Positions 11,243 to 22,654 of a stretch of 64,000 nucleotides of DNA are shown in pieces. This stretch comes from Lactifluus volemus. Its lineage: Eukaryota; Basidiomycota; Agaricomycetes; Russulales; Russulaceae. A program made the translations under genes and the position numbers. The stretch spans positions 248,001 to 312,000 of the forward strand of contig WTXI01000031.1 in NCBI GenBank assembly GCA_022376515.1, given 5' to 3'. Each line of letters begins with the position of its first letter. The stretch's first letter is position 1. The notes beneath the pieces were generated by a model. It was not told where the DNA came from. It ran no database searches and saw only the letters and a list, made by a program, of their open reading frames with translations.

Positions 11243-12430
11243 GTGAAGAGGGAGCACACTGGTATCACGTTGTAGTAGTGTGGAATGTCCCCCAGACTTC
11301 ACATGCTTCACATGGGCGGTAAGTATAACTGACTGGTCACTGAAGTGCTGTCCAATGGAGTTCCGCATGGCGATTCTGCTACTCTTCCTGGAAAGTGGCT
11401 AGAGCTACTAGCACGCACTTGTAAAGGTACGTCGAAGTCACGACTGATTATGGCTGTGCTCCAAAAAGGGTTCCCTCCACGTCACCCACAGAGTCAGAGA
11501 GCGAGTGTGAGTTTCTCAACACCTACCACGACAAAGTAGGCATTAGGCTGAGTCCTGTATTTGGCGGTGACTCAAATGTGTGCATCCCACGCGGCGATGA
11601 TAATGTCCTCAAAGTTCATTATGACGCGGGCGTTGCTGGCGATCCGACGATTTGAAACCTCCCAATTTGATTCTAGTTCGAGTTTGTATTGACTGACTGG
11701 CTTACTGAAACTTTGATATCAAGGAAGAAGCGTTTGGTCGATGAATTGACATCCGAATGGCAAGGCGCATCTTCATAACCCGATCCACTACGGGAAGAGT
11801 TACCGGTATGACGTTGAGAACTAAACAAGCAGTGTTACTAGTACTGTAGTCAAGGCAATCGTCAGTGACGTTGAAGCTCGTACGTAAGTTACGGTGAAAT
11901 ACAGTAGCATCCGACGCTCATTATAGCGCTCAATACGGGTAAGAGGTGTCGTCATTGTTAAGTTACTCTCGGACTTGTCTCGGGCTATCTCGTTCAACAA
12001 GGTCCTACCAAGTAAGTTACAGTGAATTTGTCAAGGAGTTTGCAAGGGAATTTGTGATGATACATCCAAACCTCGTCCATCTAGCCGGAAATTCAAGTAC
12101 TCCATATCTTGTTGATCTAGTTATCGGTGTTCATCCCGCTTTCGTATCGCCAGCGAGTGCCAGCTTTATACTCCGCCAACCAAGAGAGATTCAGTCGGAG
12201 ACGGAAAATGTGACGCACGGATCAACCAAGGCCACAGTACACATGCACCATCATGATGCATGGGAAAGTTAACTGCGCCATGCCTGTTGTGTACTGTACT
12301 AGGATTCGGGCGCAATACTAGGCGGTGACAGTCACTCTGTCCCTTTTCCTCAACGATCCTCTATTCCACTTTCATTTTTCAGAGCAAACCAACTCGCAAC
12401 TCTTTGCTTCTGATCATACTTCAAGTTCCC
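11243..12430. other. Intergenic between GTPase copy 3 and the NLR gene
   Basis: Divergent promoter interval. About 11243-11340 shares sequence with the copy 2 upstream region. Open frames here (for example 11946-12272) match no family I know. A possible 5' noncoding exon or extra N-terminal codons of the NLR gene could lie at 12330-12430. Confidence 0.5.
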
Positions 12431-15400
12431 ATGGGCACATACTCCGAATCTTTCGTTTTACAGTCACTCTTGGAGGGTGCCTTTACAGAGTACGAAAAGC
12501 GGGCAGGAAGAAGCCTTGTCGAGCATCCACTTTTCATCCGACTCAAACAGTGCAACTCTGTCGAGTCTATTACTGAAGTCCTCGAAGAAAGAGCACAAGC
12601 CTTTCGCAATTTCCGGGGAGACGATGGCAAGATGATGAAATCACTCAAGCATGCAGTACATTTCCTCTACGCTCTTTCTACCAGCGCAGCTCTACGTCAG
12701 GGACTTCCTTCCGTAGTACGTTCTGCTTGAACTGAAGAGCCAGTATCTCACTAACGCCGATCCTACAGCCGATCCTACCCGTGACATCAATAGTGGCTAG
12801 CATTGGCATCCTCCTCGGTGTGAGTCTCTCCTCCGCTCATTACGTGTGTGTCGTCACCAGGTTGTGACATCCAAGTCTGTCAGGCGGTGAAAGAAGTTAG
12901 CGCGAGCTATGATGCTCTCCTCGATCTGTTCGACTCCATCGGCGACTTTCTCAAACGCCTTGATATCTATATCAAAATCTCTCCTACACCAGCCATGACG
13001 GGGATAATCGTCAAAATAATGGTTGAGATGCTCTCCACGATAGGCCTTGCAACAAAACAGATCTCACAGGGACGACTGAGTGAGTCGATCCTCGCTGATA
13101 GTTCACGCAACTCAACGCGCTGCAGGAAAGTTCGGAAAGAAGCTTTTGGGAGAGAATGATATTGAGGGGGCGCTCCAGAGATTGGATAGACTTACCCAGG
13201 ACGAGGCTCGGGCGACCGCAACTCAGACGCTGGAGCTCGTCTTCTGTCTTGTCCATAATATGAAGGTGGTCATGGACGGTTATTATATCTTATTCACTCA
13301 TCACTCTGTGTTGAATATCTCTCTTTTTAGATGGGAAGGTGTCGAATAATGAAATGAAGCAAGTTTTAGGTGGGTTTGACCGAAGAGAAGACGCAATCTC
13401 GATGTCTGATTGGCACTAGATATGATGCAGCAAATCACAAGTGAAGTAAACAAGGCACAACGTCAGTTTTCCTCTAATCGCTTTCGTTGCTAGCCAGGAT
13501 AATTGAGACTGCTTCAGGCGAAAAAATGCAGCGAGACCTTCGACGTTGGCTCTCTCCCCCTGATCCATGGAAAAATCACAACATCGCATGTGATGCTCAC
13601 CTTGATGGAACTGCGACATGGTTCCTCGAAAGTGACGCTTTCGCCGCATGGAAATCGTCAGGTTTCCTCTTGTGGATTCGTGGGAAGCGTATGTGTCTCC
13701 CACCTTCTAGTCTCGCCTTGAGATTGATGGCCTGTCATTTAGCGGGTGCAGGGAAGACTGTCCTCTGGTACGTTACTTACTCAGAATCTCCTCGTTGCGG
13801 AAATTCATGTGATCTACAAGTTCGACGATTGTCAATAACATCGATGGCATGCGCGCGTCAGGATTAGCGTCGCTTGCGTTTTTTTACTGTGACTTCAGAG
13901 ACGACGAAAAGAAGGATCGTCGAGGCTTGCTATCTTCTCTTCTTTCTCAACTTTGTGAACAATCCGACGCCTACTGCAAGATTCTTTCTGATTTCTATTC
14001 TAAACATCGTGATGGCTCGCAAGACCCTAGCGACAGCGCTCTTACGGAATGTCTAAAGGCTATGGTCGAATGTCCTGGACAAGCCCCTATTTATATTGTG
14101 GTGGATGCGATAGATGAGTGCTCAAACACATCAGGCACGCCATCCCAACGTGAAAAGGTCCTATGCGTTTTGTCGATGCTTGTTGGTCTACGCCTCCCAA
14201 GTCTACGTGTTTGTATAACCAGCCGTCCTGAGACTGACATTGAAGCTATCCTTGATCCTTTGACACCTCATTTCTTCTCCCTTCAAGACGAGGAAGGACA
14301 AATTCAGGACATCATTGATTACATCACCTGCCTTGTTAATACAGATTCCAATATGCAAAGATGGAGAGTAGAAGACAAGGAACTTGTCATCCAAACGCTC
14401 TCGCAAAGGGCTGATGGGATGTGAGGCATCATTGCTACAGTGATTTACGATGTCCACTTACCTCGTAATCCAGGTTCAGATGGGTTTCCTGTCAGGTTGA
14501 CTACCTTCGGCACTGCTTCCCAGGTCGTATCAGGCATGCACTCGACGAGTTACCAGCTACCCTCGACGGCACATATGAGCGCGCGTTACAAAACATTCAC
14601 GAGACGTATTGGAGATTCGCACACCATCTATTTCAGGCCATTGCGGTGGCTTCCCGTCCGCTACACGTCGAAGAGCTTGCAGAGTTTCTCGCGATCGATT
14701 TTGACGCCGGACAAATTCCCAAGCCACTGAAAGGTTGGCGCATGCTAGACCCTGAGAAAGCTGTGCTTTCTACATGCTCAAGTTTAGTTGCCGTTATCAA
14801 TGTGGCTGGTTCTCGGGTCGTTCAATTTTCACATTTTTCCGTGAAGGAGTTTCTCACATCGGAACGCCTCGCTATAAGAAGACAAACTATTTCCCGTTAC
14901 CACATTCTTATGACACCCGCCCATATCACCGTCGCACAAGCCTGCCTGGGGGCTCTGATAGATGTGGACGAAAATGTCAGCGAGGATACCCTGAAGGACT
15001 TCCCTCTCGCAGAATATGCCGCACGGCACTGGGTAGACCATGCGAAACTCGACAACGTGTCAATCCACTTGCAAGATGGGATACGACTGCTCTTCAATCC
15101 GAGCAAACCGCATTTTTCAGCATGGATCTGGTTATATAACCCAGAGCGTCCCCGACGCAAGCGCTCAGAAGCCCCATCAGAACCAGCAAGGGTGCCCTTA
15201 TATTATGCCACACTCTATGGTATCTCTGAGGTAGCAGAATTGCTGGTCATTGAACGACCACAGGACATAAATGCTCAAAGCGGGTCTGACAAGCGAACTC
15301 CAATTTTCGCATCGTCTGGAAGGGGAAATCTTGATGTGACACGGATTTTACTTCAGCACGGCGCAAATACAAATGCCCGAGACAATACAGACCGCACTCC

Positions 15401-17561
15401 ATTGCAAGGGGCGTCGCAAAAAGGCCATCTAGAGATTGTTCAGCTTCTTATCCAACATGGCGCGTATGTGAATACTCAGGACAACTATAACTCCACCCCA
15501 TTATATCGCGCATCGGGATTTGGACATCTGAAAGTTGTCCAGGTCCTTCTAAATCACGGTGCTGATCCGAATTCACACGACAGGAGCGGCCAGGTTCCGT
15601 TGCATAGGGCATCACTAAAAGGATACCTGGACATTGCCACAGCCCTTCTCGAGTGCGCCGCAGATGCAAATGCCCGGGACGACCAAGACCGGACTCCACT
15701 GCATGCGGCGTCGGAATTTGGACGTCTAGAAGTTGCTCGGGTCCTCCTTGAACGCGGTGCTGACGCGAATATACGCGACAGAAATAAGAGGACCTCATTA
15801 TACGTGGCGTCGCGGGAGGGACATGCAAACGTTGTTCAGGCCCTTCTCGAGTGTGGAGCAGATGTTGATTCCCAGAATGAAGAAACCTGGACTCCATTGC
15901 ATGTGGCGTCACAACTTGGTCACATGGAAGTTGTTCAAGTCCTTCTTGATCATGGCGCAGATCCAAATGCCTGTGGCAAAGACGAGAGGACTCCTTTATT
16001 CGTGGCGTCATGGGAAGGACATGTGAAGATTGTGCAGGTCCTTCTCGAGCGCGGAGCGGATGCGAATGTCCGGAACAGGAGAACCTGGACTCCATTACAT
16101 GAGGCGTCGCAACTGGGACACCTGGAAGTTGTTCAGGTTCTTCTTGATCATGACGCGGATCCAAATGTTCGTGCCATCGATGAGAGGAGTCCTTTATTCG
16201 TGGCGTCCTGGGAAAGACACGAGAGAGTTGTTCAGGTCCTTCTGGAACGTGGCGCGGATGCCAACGCCCGGAATGATGAAATGTGGACTTCATTGCATGT
16301 AGCGTCGCAATTTGGGCACCTAGGAATTGTTCGGCTCCTTCTTGATCATGGCGCAGAAGCAAATGCTTGTGGCATTCATGCGAGGACGCCCTTATTCTTG
16401 GCATCATCGGAAGGACATGTGAAGGTCGTACGAGCTCTCCTCCAATGTGGCGCTGATGCCAACGCCCAGGACGCCAAAACCTGGACTCCGTTACATGTGG
16501 CGTCGCAGTTGGGACAACTGGGAGTTGTTCAAGTCCTTCTTGACCTTGGCGCCAACCCAAATGCCTCTGGTATGAACAGGAGGACTCCGTTATATCTGGC
16601 GTCGTGGGAAGGATATGCGAAAATTGTTCAGGCTCTTCTAGAGCGTGGCGCAGACCCCAATGCCCGGAACGATGAAGCCTGGACGCCATTGTATGTGACG
16701 TCGCAATTGGGACATCTGGAAGTTGTTCAGATCCTTCTTGATCATGGTGCAGATTCAAATGCCCGTGGATTGGATAAAATGACCCCGTTATTTGTGGCGT
16801 CATGGGAGGGACATGCGAAGGTTGTGCAAGCCCTTCTCGAGTGTGGCGTGGATCCCAATGCTCAAGACATCAAAGACTGGACACCATTACACGTCGCATC
16901 GCAATTTGGACATCTGGAAGTTGCTGAGGTCCTTCTTGACCTCGGCGCCGCAGCTAATGCACGAGGCCCGAACGAGAGGACCCCATTATATGTGGCATCA
17001 TGGGAGGGACAGGCGAACGTTGTTCAGGTCCTTCTTGATCACGATGCAGATCCCACTGCCAGGAATGACGAAACCTGGACCCCTTTGCATGTTGCGTCAC
17101 AATTCGGACACCTCAAAATTGTCCAGGCCCTCCTTGATTGTGACATAGATCCATATCCATGTGATAGAAATGACACAACACCATTACATCTGGCATCGGG
17201 ATTTGGATATTTTGAGGTTGCTGAGGTCCTTCTCAATCGCGGTGCAGATGTAAACTTCCAGGACAACAATAACCAGACTCCGTTACATCTGGCGTCGCAA
17301 AATGGACACCTGGAAGTTGCACAGGTCCTTCTCCAGTGGAGCGCGGACCTGGATGCCCAGGATGATAACAATGCAACTCCATTACATCTCGCATCACGAA
17401 ATGGGCATTCCGAGCTTGTGAAGCTGCTTATCCGGTGTCGCGCAGATGTTCATATGACCAACAACAGGAACTCTACGCCATCTGATGAGGCTTCAAGAGC
17501 AGGACATCGTGACATAATGCGTCTACTCTTGGAGAATGATTCAACGTCATATAGTGGGTAG
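12431..17561 (+). CDS. NLR-like STAND protein: Goodbye-NACHT-ankyrin
   Basis: Fungal STAND NTPase of the NLR-like class, candidate intracellular sensor. Ten exons: 12431-12712, 12769-12817, 12861-13079, 13126-13278, 13331-13369, 13420-13465, 13498-13688, 13743-13767, 13821-14420, 14474-17561; 4,692 nt, 1,563 residues, intact. Residues about 1-230 match the fungal STAND N-terminal Goodbye domain (HPLFIRLKQC, ASYDALLDLFDSIGDFLKRL, LQRLDRLTQDEA). NACHT follows: Walker A GKPGAGKT near 325-332, encoded across a 25-nt exon; Walker B IYIVVDAIDEC near 425; CITSRPE sensor. A linker (VVQFSHFSVKEFL) leads to ankyrin repeats from about residue 775 to the end: 23 full units plus one partial. Start chosen at ATGGGC; an in-frame ATG at 12404 exists. 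Flanked on both sides by mini-SEY1 GTPase genes. Ligand and output are unknown. Confidence 0.9.
15192..17561 (+). repeat. Ankyrin repeat array with 66-residue superunit
   Basis: 23 ankyrin repeats of 33 residues (the first has 35) plus a shortened last one. From 15792 to 17177 (exactly 14 repeats, 1,386 nt) two types alternate: one reads TPLFVASWEGH and ends in W, the other reads TPLHVASQLGH and ends mostly in R. The unit of expansion was therefore a pair of repeats (198 nt), present seven times. Repeats outside this block are more diverged. Confidence 0.9.
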
Positions 17562-18528
17562 GCGTCTCTTGCGACCAGGTGTGTTGTATCTGGTGTCCGG
17601 TTGTCCCAACTGACACCCATGGCAGACGTTTCCTTATTTTTTCTCTATTTTCCAACTTGGACGGTCCTGGTTTGGGTGGAAACTGGAGATTCTTTTACGT
17701 TACCTCAAGGCAAGCGCCCGAGCGCTGCAGCATGGGTTGGCGCGTCGAAGATGCCGCACTGGCAGGACCATGCAAGCCCGGGCCACGCCTACATCCCCGC
17801 ATTTTACCTTGGTATTTACCAGTCATCTATCTGTAATTCATTCGCACCCCCGAGTCCTTAGTCTTAACCTTGGCCTCCTATGTAAATGTACTGCGTCCGT
17901 TTTCTGTGTGAGTATAGGGATAGAATTTCTGAGAATTCTCTGAGACAAGCCCCGTACTTTATGGGCAACTTGCTCCCAAGCCTGAGCAGAACTCTCCTCT
18001 ACCTCGCTCCTGTTCCATTCTGATCGCCAGGATCATTTTATACTCAGGGTTCCAAGCACAGTTTTCACTGGCCAGTGATACCGTAGAGCTGCTTCAAGTG
18101 CACAGCCAGAGGGACAGCAACATCGTTGTTATTGAAGTAAATCACGTGACTGTTGCGTGGGTGTAGCCGAGCCAAAGTGACTTGTCGTTTTCTATCACGG
18201 CCATGCAGTACACTCGGAGCACGAATACGCACAGGGACGAAACCGGTGTCAGTGGTTGCGATTGACAGGCCGACGAAGCCTCAACTATATTTTCCTCGGG
18301 CGTTGGGGAATGGTCAAGAGTCGAGAACCAAGTGCAACCAACCCGGGTACGCGGTGAGCTGGAGCGCTAAAAACGAGCGCATGCCCCAAAGACTCACTGA
18401 ACCTGTGAAACCGGTGGGATGGTCCCTTCCTTTATTCACAAACGTGACCACCATGCGGCTTTCGTCCCCCTCTACCGCGACCCTACCGACTCTCACCTTG
18501 GTTCTCCCACACATACATTCCCTGCGCA
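17562..18528. other. Intergenic between NLR gene and GTPase copy 4
   Basis: 3' flank of the NLR gene and upstream region of copy 4. Overlapping open frames on both strands at 18150-18557 lack family resemblance I can defend. No TATA-like site at the 60-70 nt spacing seen in copies 1-3. Confidence 0.5.
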
Positions 18529-20549
18529 ATGCCCTCGCCGTTCGTATTAGCATCTAACGTTACGCTTTTTATACGTTCCCGGTGGAAACCTATAATCAAC
18601 GGTCAAACCCCAAACAGCACTTCCGACCGGCTTCAGATAATTGACGATGCAAAGCGGTTCACGTATGGCTGCCTGCATGTATTGTGACTACAATCTAATG
18701 AAGATCCTTTCCTAGGCCCAACTTGAGCGATTATATTTCAGCTTGGGGTCTGCGTGATGCTGGCTTCAACTAAAATCTTGTCGCCGTATTCGGTTCACAG
18801 TCGACGGGAAAAAGTTCGCTTTCCTCCAACTTTTGAGCGTGAGTACCAACCCTTCAAATAGGTACTCTCCTAAACCAGTTATTCGGCACAAACTTCGATG
18901 TTATGAACGAGTCGAAACGGCAACAGACAACCAAGGGTAAGTAGGATACCTTCCCACGCGCCTCTTCCACCACAGCAGTCAATACTCCGGCATGGTTTCG
19001 TTTTGCTCGTACATGCGGATGTACTATTGCCACTGTGTCGCACCATTTCCAGTGTGGAAACCTTCGTCCCTGTAACCAGGTTCCGGAACAACTTTATCGT
19101 TCTCCCCTTTCCAGGTGTCTGGATGTGTCGAGCTCGAGACATGAACTTTCTTGTAATGGACGTGGAAGGTACAGACGGGCACGAGCGTGGCGAGGATAAA
19201 GTATGTCTTCCGAGCTCCAGTAGTGCATGTCTCCTGACTATTTTCTAAGGATTTTGAACGGAAAGCCTCGTTATTCTCCCTCGCATCATCAGAGGTTCTA
19301 ATTGTCAACTTATGGGAGCATCAAGTTGGTTTGTATCGAAGTGCCAACATGAGCCTTCTTAAGACCGTCTTCGAAGCCAATCTTGGGTTATTTGGGCACA
19401 AGTCACAAGAGAGGTGGGACCGCTCATTATTTCATGCACTTTCCTGACCTGACTTTCCCAGCGCAAACTTGAATCAACGTACTCTTCTTCTATTCGTCAT
19501 CCGCGATTACATTGGAACGACACCGCTCACAAACCTTCAATCAACGTTGGCCGCCGATTTGCAGCGCATTTGGGATACTCTATCGAAACCAGCGGAACTG
19601 AAAGATCGGAAATTGACGGACTACTTTGACCTGTCGTTCACGGCACTATCTCACAAGATCCTGTCTGCTGAGAAATTTGAATCAGACATCCAGATGCTCC
19701 GTGGTCGCTTCACGGATAAATTAAGGGACGACTTCGTATTTAAGCCCGCGTACCACAGGCGCATTCCGGCAGATGGTGTCGCATTCTATATGAAGGGCAT
19801 CTGGGTAAGGTGCAAAAATTTCTCAGCGCGCAAGATTACCTGAGTTTGTTGTTGTGTCCTTAAGGAACAAGTTCAAACGAACAAGGACCTTGACTTACCA
19901 ACGCAGCAAGAGCTCCTCGCACAATTCCGATGCGATGAGGTCTCTGCGGGCGCTCTCACAGAGTTTAATGACCAGGCCAAACTCCAGAAGCGGCCAATTG
20001 AAGAAGGAAATGTCATCAACGGCCTTGGCGAGATTATGCGCGCCTGGCGCTCACAAGCCCTCTGTGAATGAATGTTTTATTTTCATGTGCGTATGCAAGG
20101 GCTGATAAAGTCTCGCAGCGCGATACGATCGTGGAGCATCGCGGTATCACCAAGGGGTCTACAAACGAAAGCGTGCCGATCTCACTGGAAGACTTGACTC
20201 CACCCTGACCTTTCTGTTTTTGGGGCAACTCAAGAATTTACATCGAGACGTGCTAATGTCCTTCAAGACAGAAGTTGTCGCGGGTCTCAATGTAAAAGGC
20301 CACAACTTTGCAGATGTTGTCAGCAAAGCACGTGCGCGTGCTGAAGCCCGCTTTAGAGATGGATCGCGTGAGGCAGTTATTACGGAGGGAGATCCCACAT
20401 GGCAGTGGAAGGATGAGCTCCGGATGTTACAGAAGGAGATCCCGGCAGTTGCTGACCAGTTAAGGAAGGACAGGACAATAAATGTGTTCAACATAATCGT
20501 GGTATTCCTCCTAGCCATCCTATTTTGTTGCCGCCGAGCGCGGCTCTAG
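18529..20549 (+). pseudogene. Short SEY1/RHD3-like GTPase, copy 4, one premature stop
   Basis: Fourth family member, inverted relative to the others. Exons: 18529-18662, 18716-18813, 18862-18936, 19115-19200, 19250-19413, 19462-19804, 19865-20063, 20119-20549. Lengths sum to 1,530 nt and all splice sites and phases are kept, but codon 64 in exon 2 is TAA (18771-18773) where copies 1-3 have TAC for a Tyr just before the P-loop. The rest is open: GSQSTGKST across intron 2, [19 protein letters not shown], then the helical segment with EGDPTWQW. The C-terminal tail differs from all others: about 20 strongly hydrophobic residues (VFNIIVVFLLAILF) closed by CCRRARL, a good single membrane anchor with basic end. 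One nonsense change suggests very recent loss, a segregating null, or an assembly error. Confidence 0.8.
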
Positions 20550-20788
20550 CGTTTGTCCAGTAGGAGTCCTCACTATACTACCAGGTTTCAGCATCTCGGC
20601 ATCTTGTGAGCCTGAATCCAGCAAGGTTCTACTAAAATTATCGGCCTCTACAACAGAAGATACGTACAATTGACGTGCAGTACTACCAAATGTCGTGACA
20701 CAAGAGAACATCCGAATGATCATGCATGGACAAGGACTCGTAAAGTTGGAAATTATTCATTGCACACACGTTACCCCAGAAAGTCTGC

Positions 20789-22654
20789 TCAGAGTCCGAC
20801 AGGGAACTGTCCTTCTTCATCGCCATAATTACAGGGGACCTGCTTCCCCAGACTCTTGGGAGCGCGGCCGTTAGCCCACGAAGGAGGGATCACGTGATTG
20901 TACGCGTTGTGGGCGCCGAGCACGGCGACTTGGCTACGAAGTGCACCGCGCGGGGGGATGGGTTTCCCCGTCACCTTGTCCATTACCAAGGGGATGATAA
21001 AATCGGAGGGCGTGCGTTCAGCGAGAGAAATGATAGTATTTTCTGCATATTTGTTGAGGACGGTCTTCAGGCGCTCGTAGGTGCCCGAACCGCGCTTATA
21101 TTTGCCGATTCGGATGGTCTTGTCAAAGTCCCGGAAGAACTTGAGAGAGACGCTCGTGACTTCGAGCTCACCGAGCCTGTCCCAAGTGTTGAGTGCGTCG
21201 AAGATCTGTTCGGCGACATTGAAGGACGCAAAGTATTGCACCTGGCGCGAAGAGTTTAGCACAAATGTTAAATTTTGGGAAATGTCGAAAGTGTTGTGAC
21301 TCACCTGCCCTCCGTACAACTGGTCTTCAAGGAAGAAGCCAAAGAACGGGAATTGATCTTGTAGGCCCTTGTTGATGGGGAAGAGCTCCTTGAAAGCATC
21401 ACCGACAACTTTGAGGCTCGAGAGAGCACGATCAGAACACGGTTGGAATGTTGCCGAATCGCAACCCAGCGTTGGGTCGTAATTGAGGACAGAAACAGTC
21501 AGAGGCGCACACCCTATACCAGAGCGCCCCCCTTCTGAAACATTTGTGATAGTGGTCTCTGTCATGTATCCCTTCTCTGGATTCCAGAACGACTGTGAAG
21601 TTGACAAAGTTTTCAGGCCGTCCTTCGTCAAAGGTTGAGAGAGGGGGGACGACTTTCCTTGGTATAGTCGAGAACTGTTGATGCTATCCCATCATATCCG
21701 GCCGTATCCACTACGCGGCCTATCTCTCTGCCGAGGCGGGCTCCTGCACGCAATGCGCGGTACTGCACGGACGACGTCCAGTATGACCCACCCCATACCG
21801 GTGGCCACCAAAGATCCCACCTGTGATGCACATCGTGGCGGCAATTTAAATATGACTGACAACCTAGAAAAAACGTTGAATACTTACGAGCTAGCATTCC
21901 AATGCCCCGCGATCCATTGGAGATCGAGGTTGATGGCAGGCCAGAGAACGTCGGCAACCCATGTGCCATTGTTTTGTTCCGGTCGAAGAAGCCAATCAGC
22001 ATACTTGAGTAAGACTACAGCGCGGAGCGGAGGCCCATCTATCGGATCAGGTGAGTAAGAGGGAAGTGTGGGGAAGGATCCAGATAAACAGATGACATAC
22101 CGGCAGCAGGGGACCCGATACGCCAAGAGTTGATCGTGATCAGATCAATGTGAAGATCAAACAAAGCCTCTTCCAGGCCTCCGGTGAAGATATTTCCGGA
22201 GGGATTGATAAGGTGCTGAGTCCTAATGAGCGCATGTACGGCGTCGTCCACAAGCGCGCGCAGAGGAGAATGGGGATCGTTGGAAAGCTCGAGTTCCCCG
22301 AGCCATCCGAGGTAACCCAGGCAAGCATCACGAAGCCAGAATATGTTGTAATCAGGGTGATCTGGTTCAGGAATAAGAGTTATAAGGACACCGGGCTGGC
22401 AAAAAAAAAAACCGTTAGCATCGGACATGTTCATATGTAATCGGCGGATAAAGACGAGGAGGATTCACATCAGCGCCAATCGATGGTCCTCCTATGTCAT
22501 CACGGAGAACATCCAATGCGATGGGAACTTCTTTGTCAAAGTAGGCGTGGATCTTAGGATTATCAAGCCGGTTTGTGTTGATGTATGGGCTGGCACTCAC
22601 GCCGATTGCGGCGGTGAGAACCAAGAGAATCGACAAAGGACGCATTTCGCTCAA
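20789..22654 (-). CDS. GH15 glucoamylase-like protein, catalytic residues apparently lost
   Basis: Glycoside hydrolase family 15 releases glucose from starch ends. Exons on minus: 22654-22469 (62 codons), 22395-22101, 22038-21888, one starting near 21822, then at least two more ending at 20789; the junction near 21600-21670 is unsure. A signal peptide covers about residues 1-21. Family landmarks: PDYNIFWLRDACL for the NPDYFYTWTRD motif, NPSGNIFTGG, DGPPLRAVVLL, SVQYRALRAG, GRSGIG with ATFQPCSDRAL, and VIPPSWA near the end. The segment that carries the general acid as DLWEEV reads DLWWPPV, and the segment with the general base SEQYDK reads PLVMDK, so both catalytic Glu appear replaced. No starch-binding CBM20. 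It may be a secreted carbohydrate-binding pseudoenzyme or a decaying gene. Convergent with GTPase copy 4, 240 nt apart. Confidence 0.8.

Noticed and set aside
15448..16803. 451-codon open frame on minus
   Set aside because: Antisense shadow of the ankyrin array, open only because the repeat period is a multiple of three.
18150..18557. Overlapping frames; the minus one faintly resembled a TRAP-alpha/IRC22-like segment
   Set aside because: The resemblance covers only about 15 residues and does not extend into neighbouring sequence; the interval also contains the start of GTPase copy 4.
18805..18815. Suspected extra A in the P-loop of GTPase copy 4
   Set aside because: Recount shows exon 2 is 98 nt as in the other copies; ACG GGA AAA A replaces ACC GGG AAA A, so there is no frameshift.
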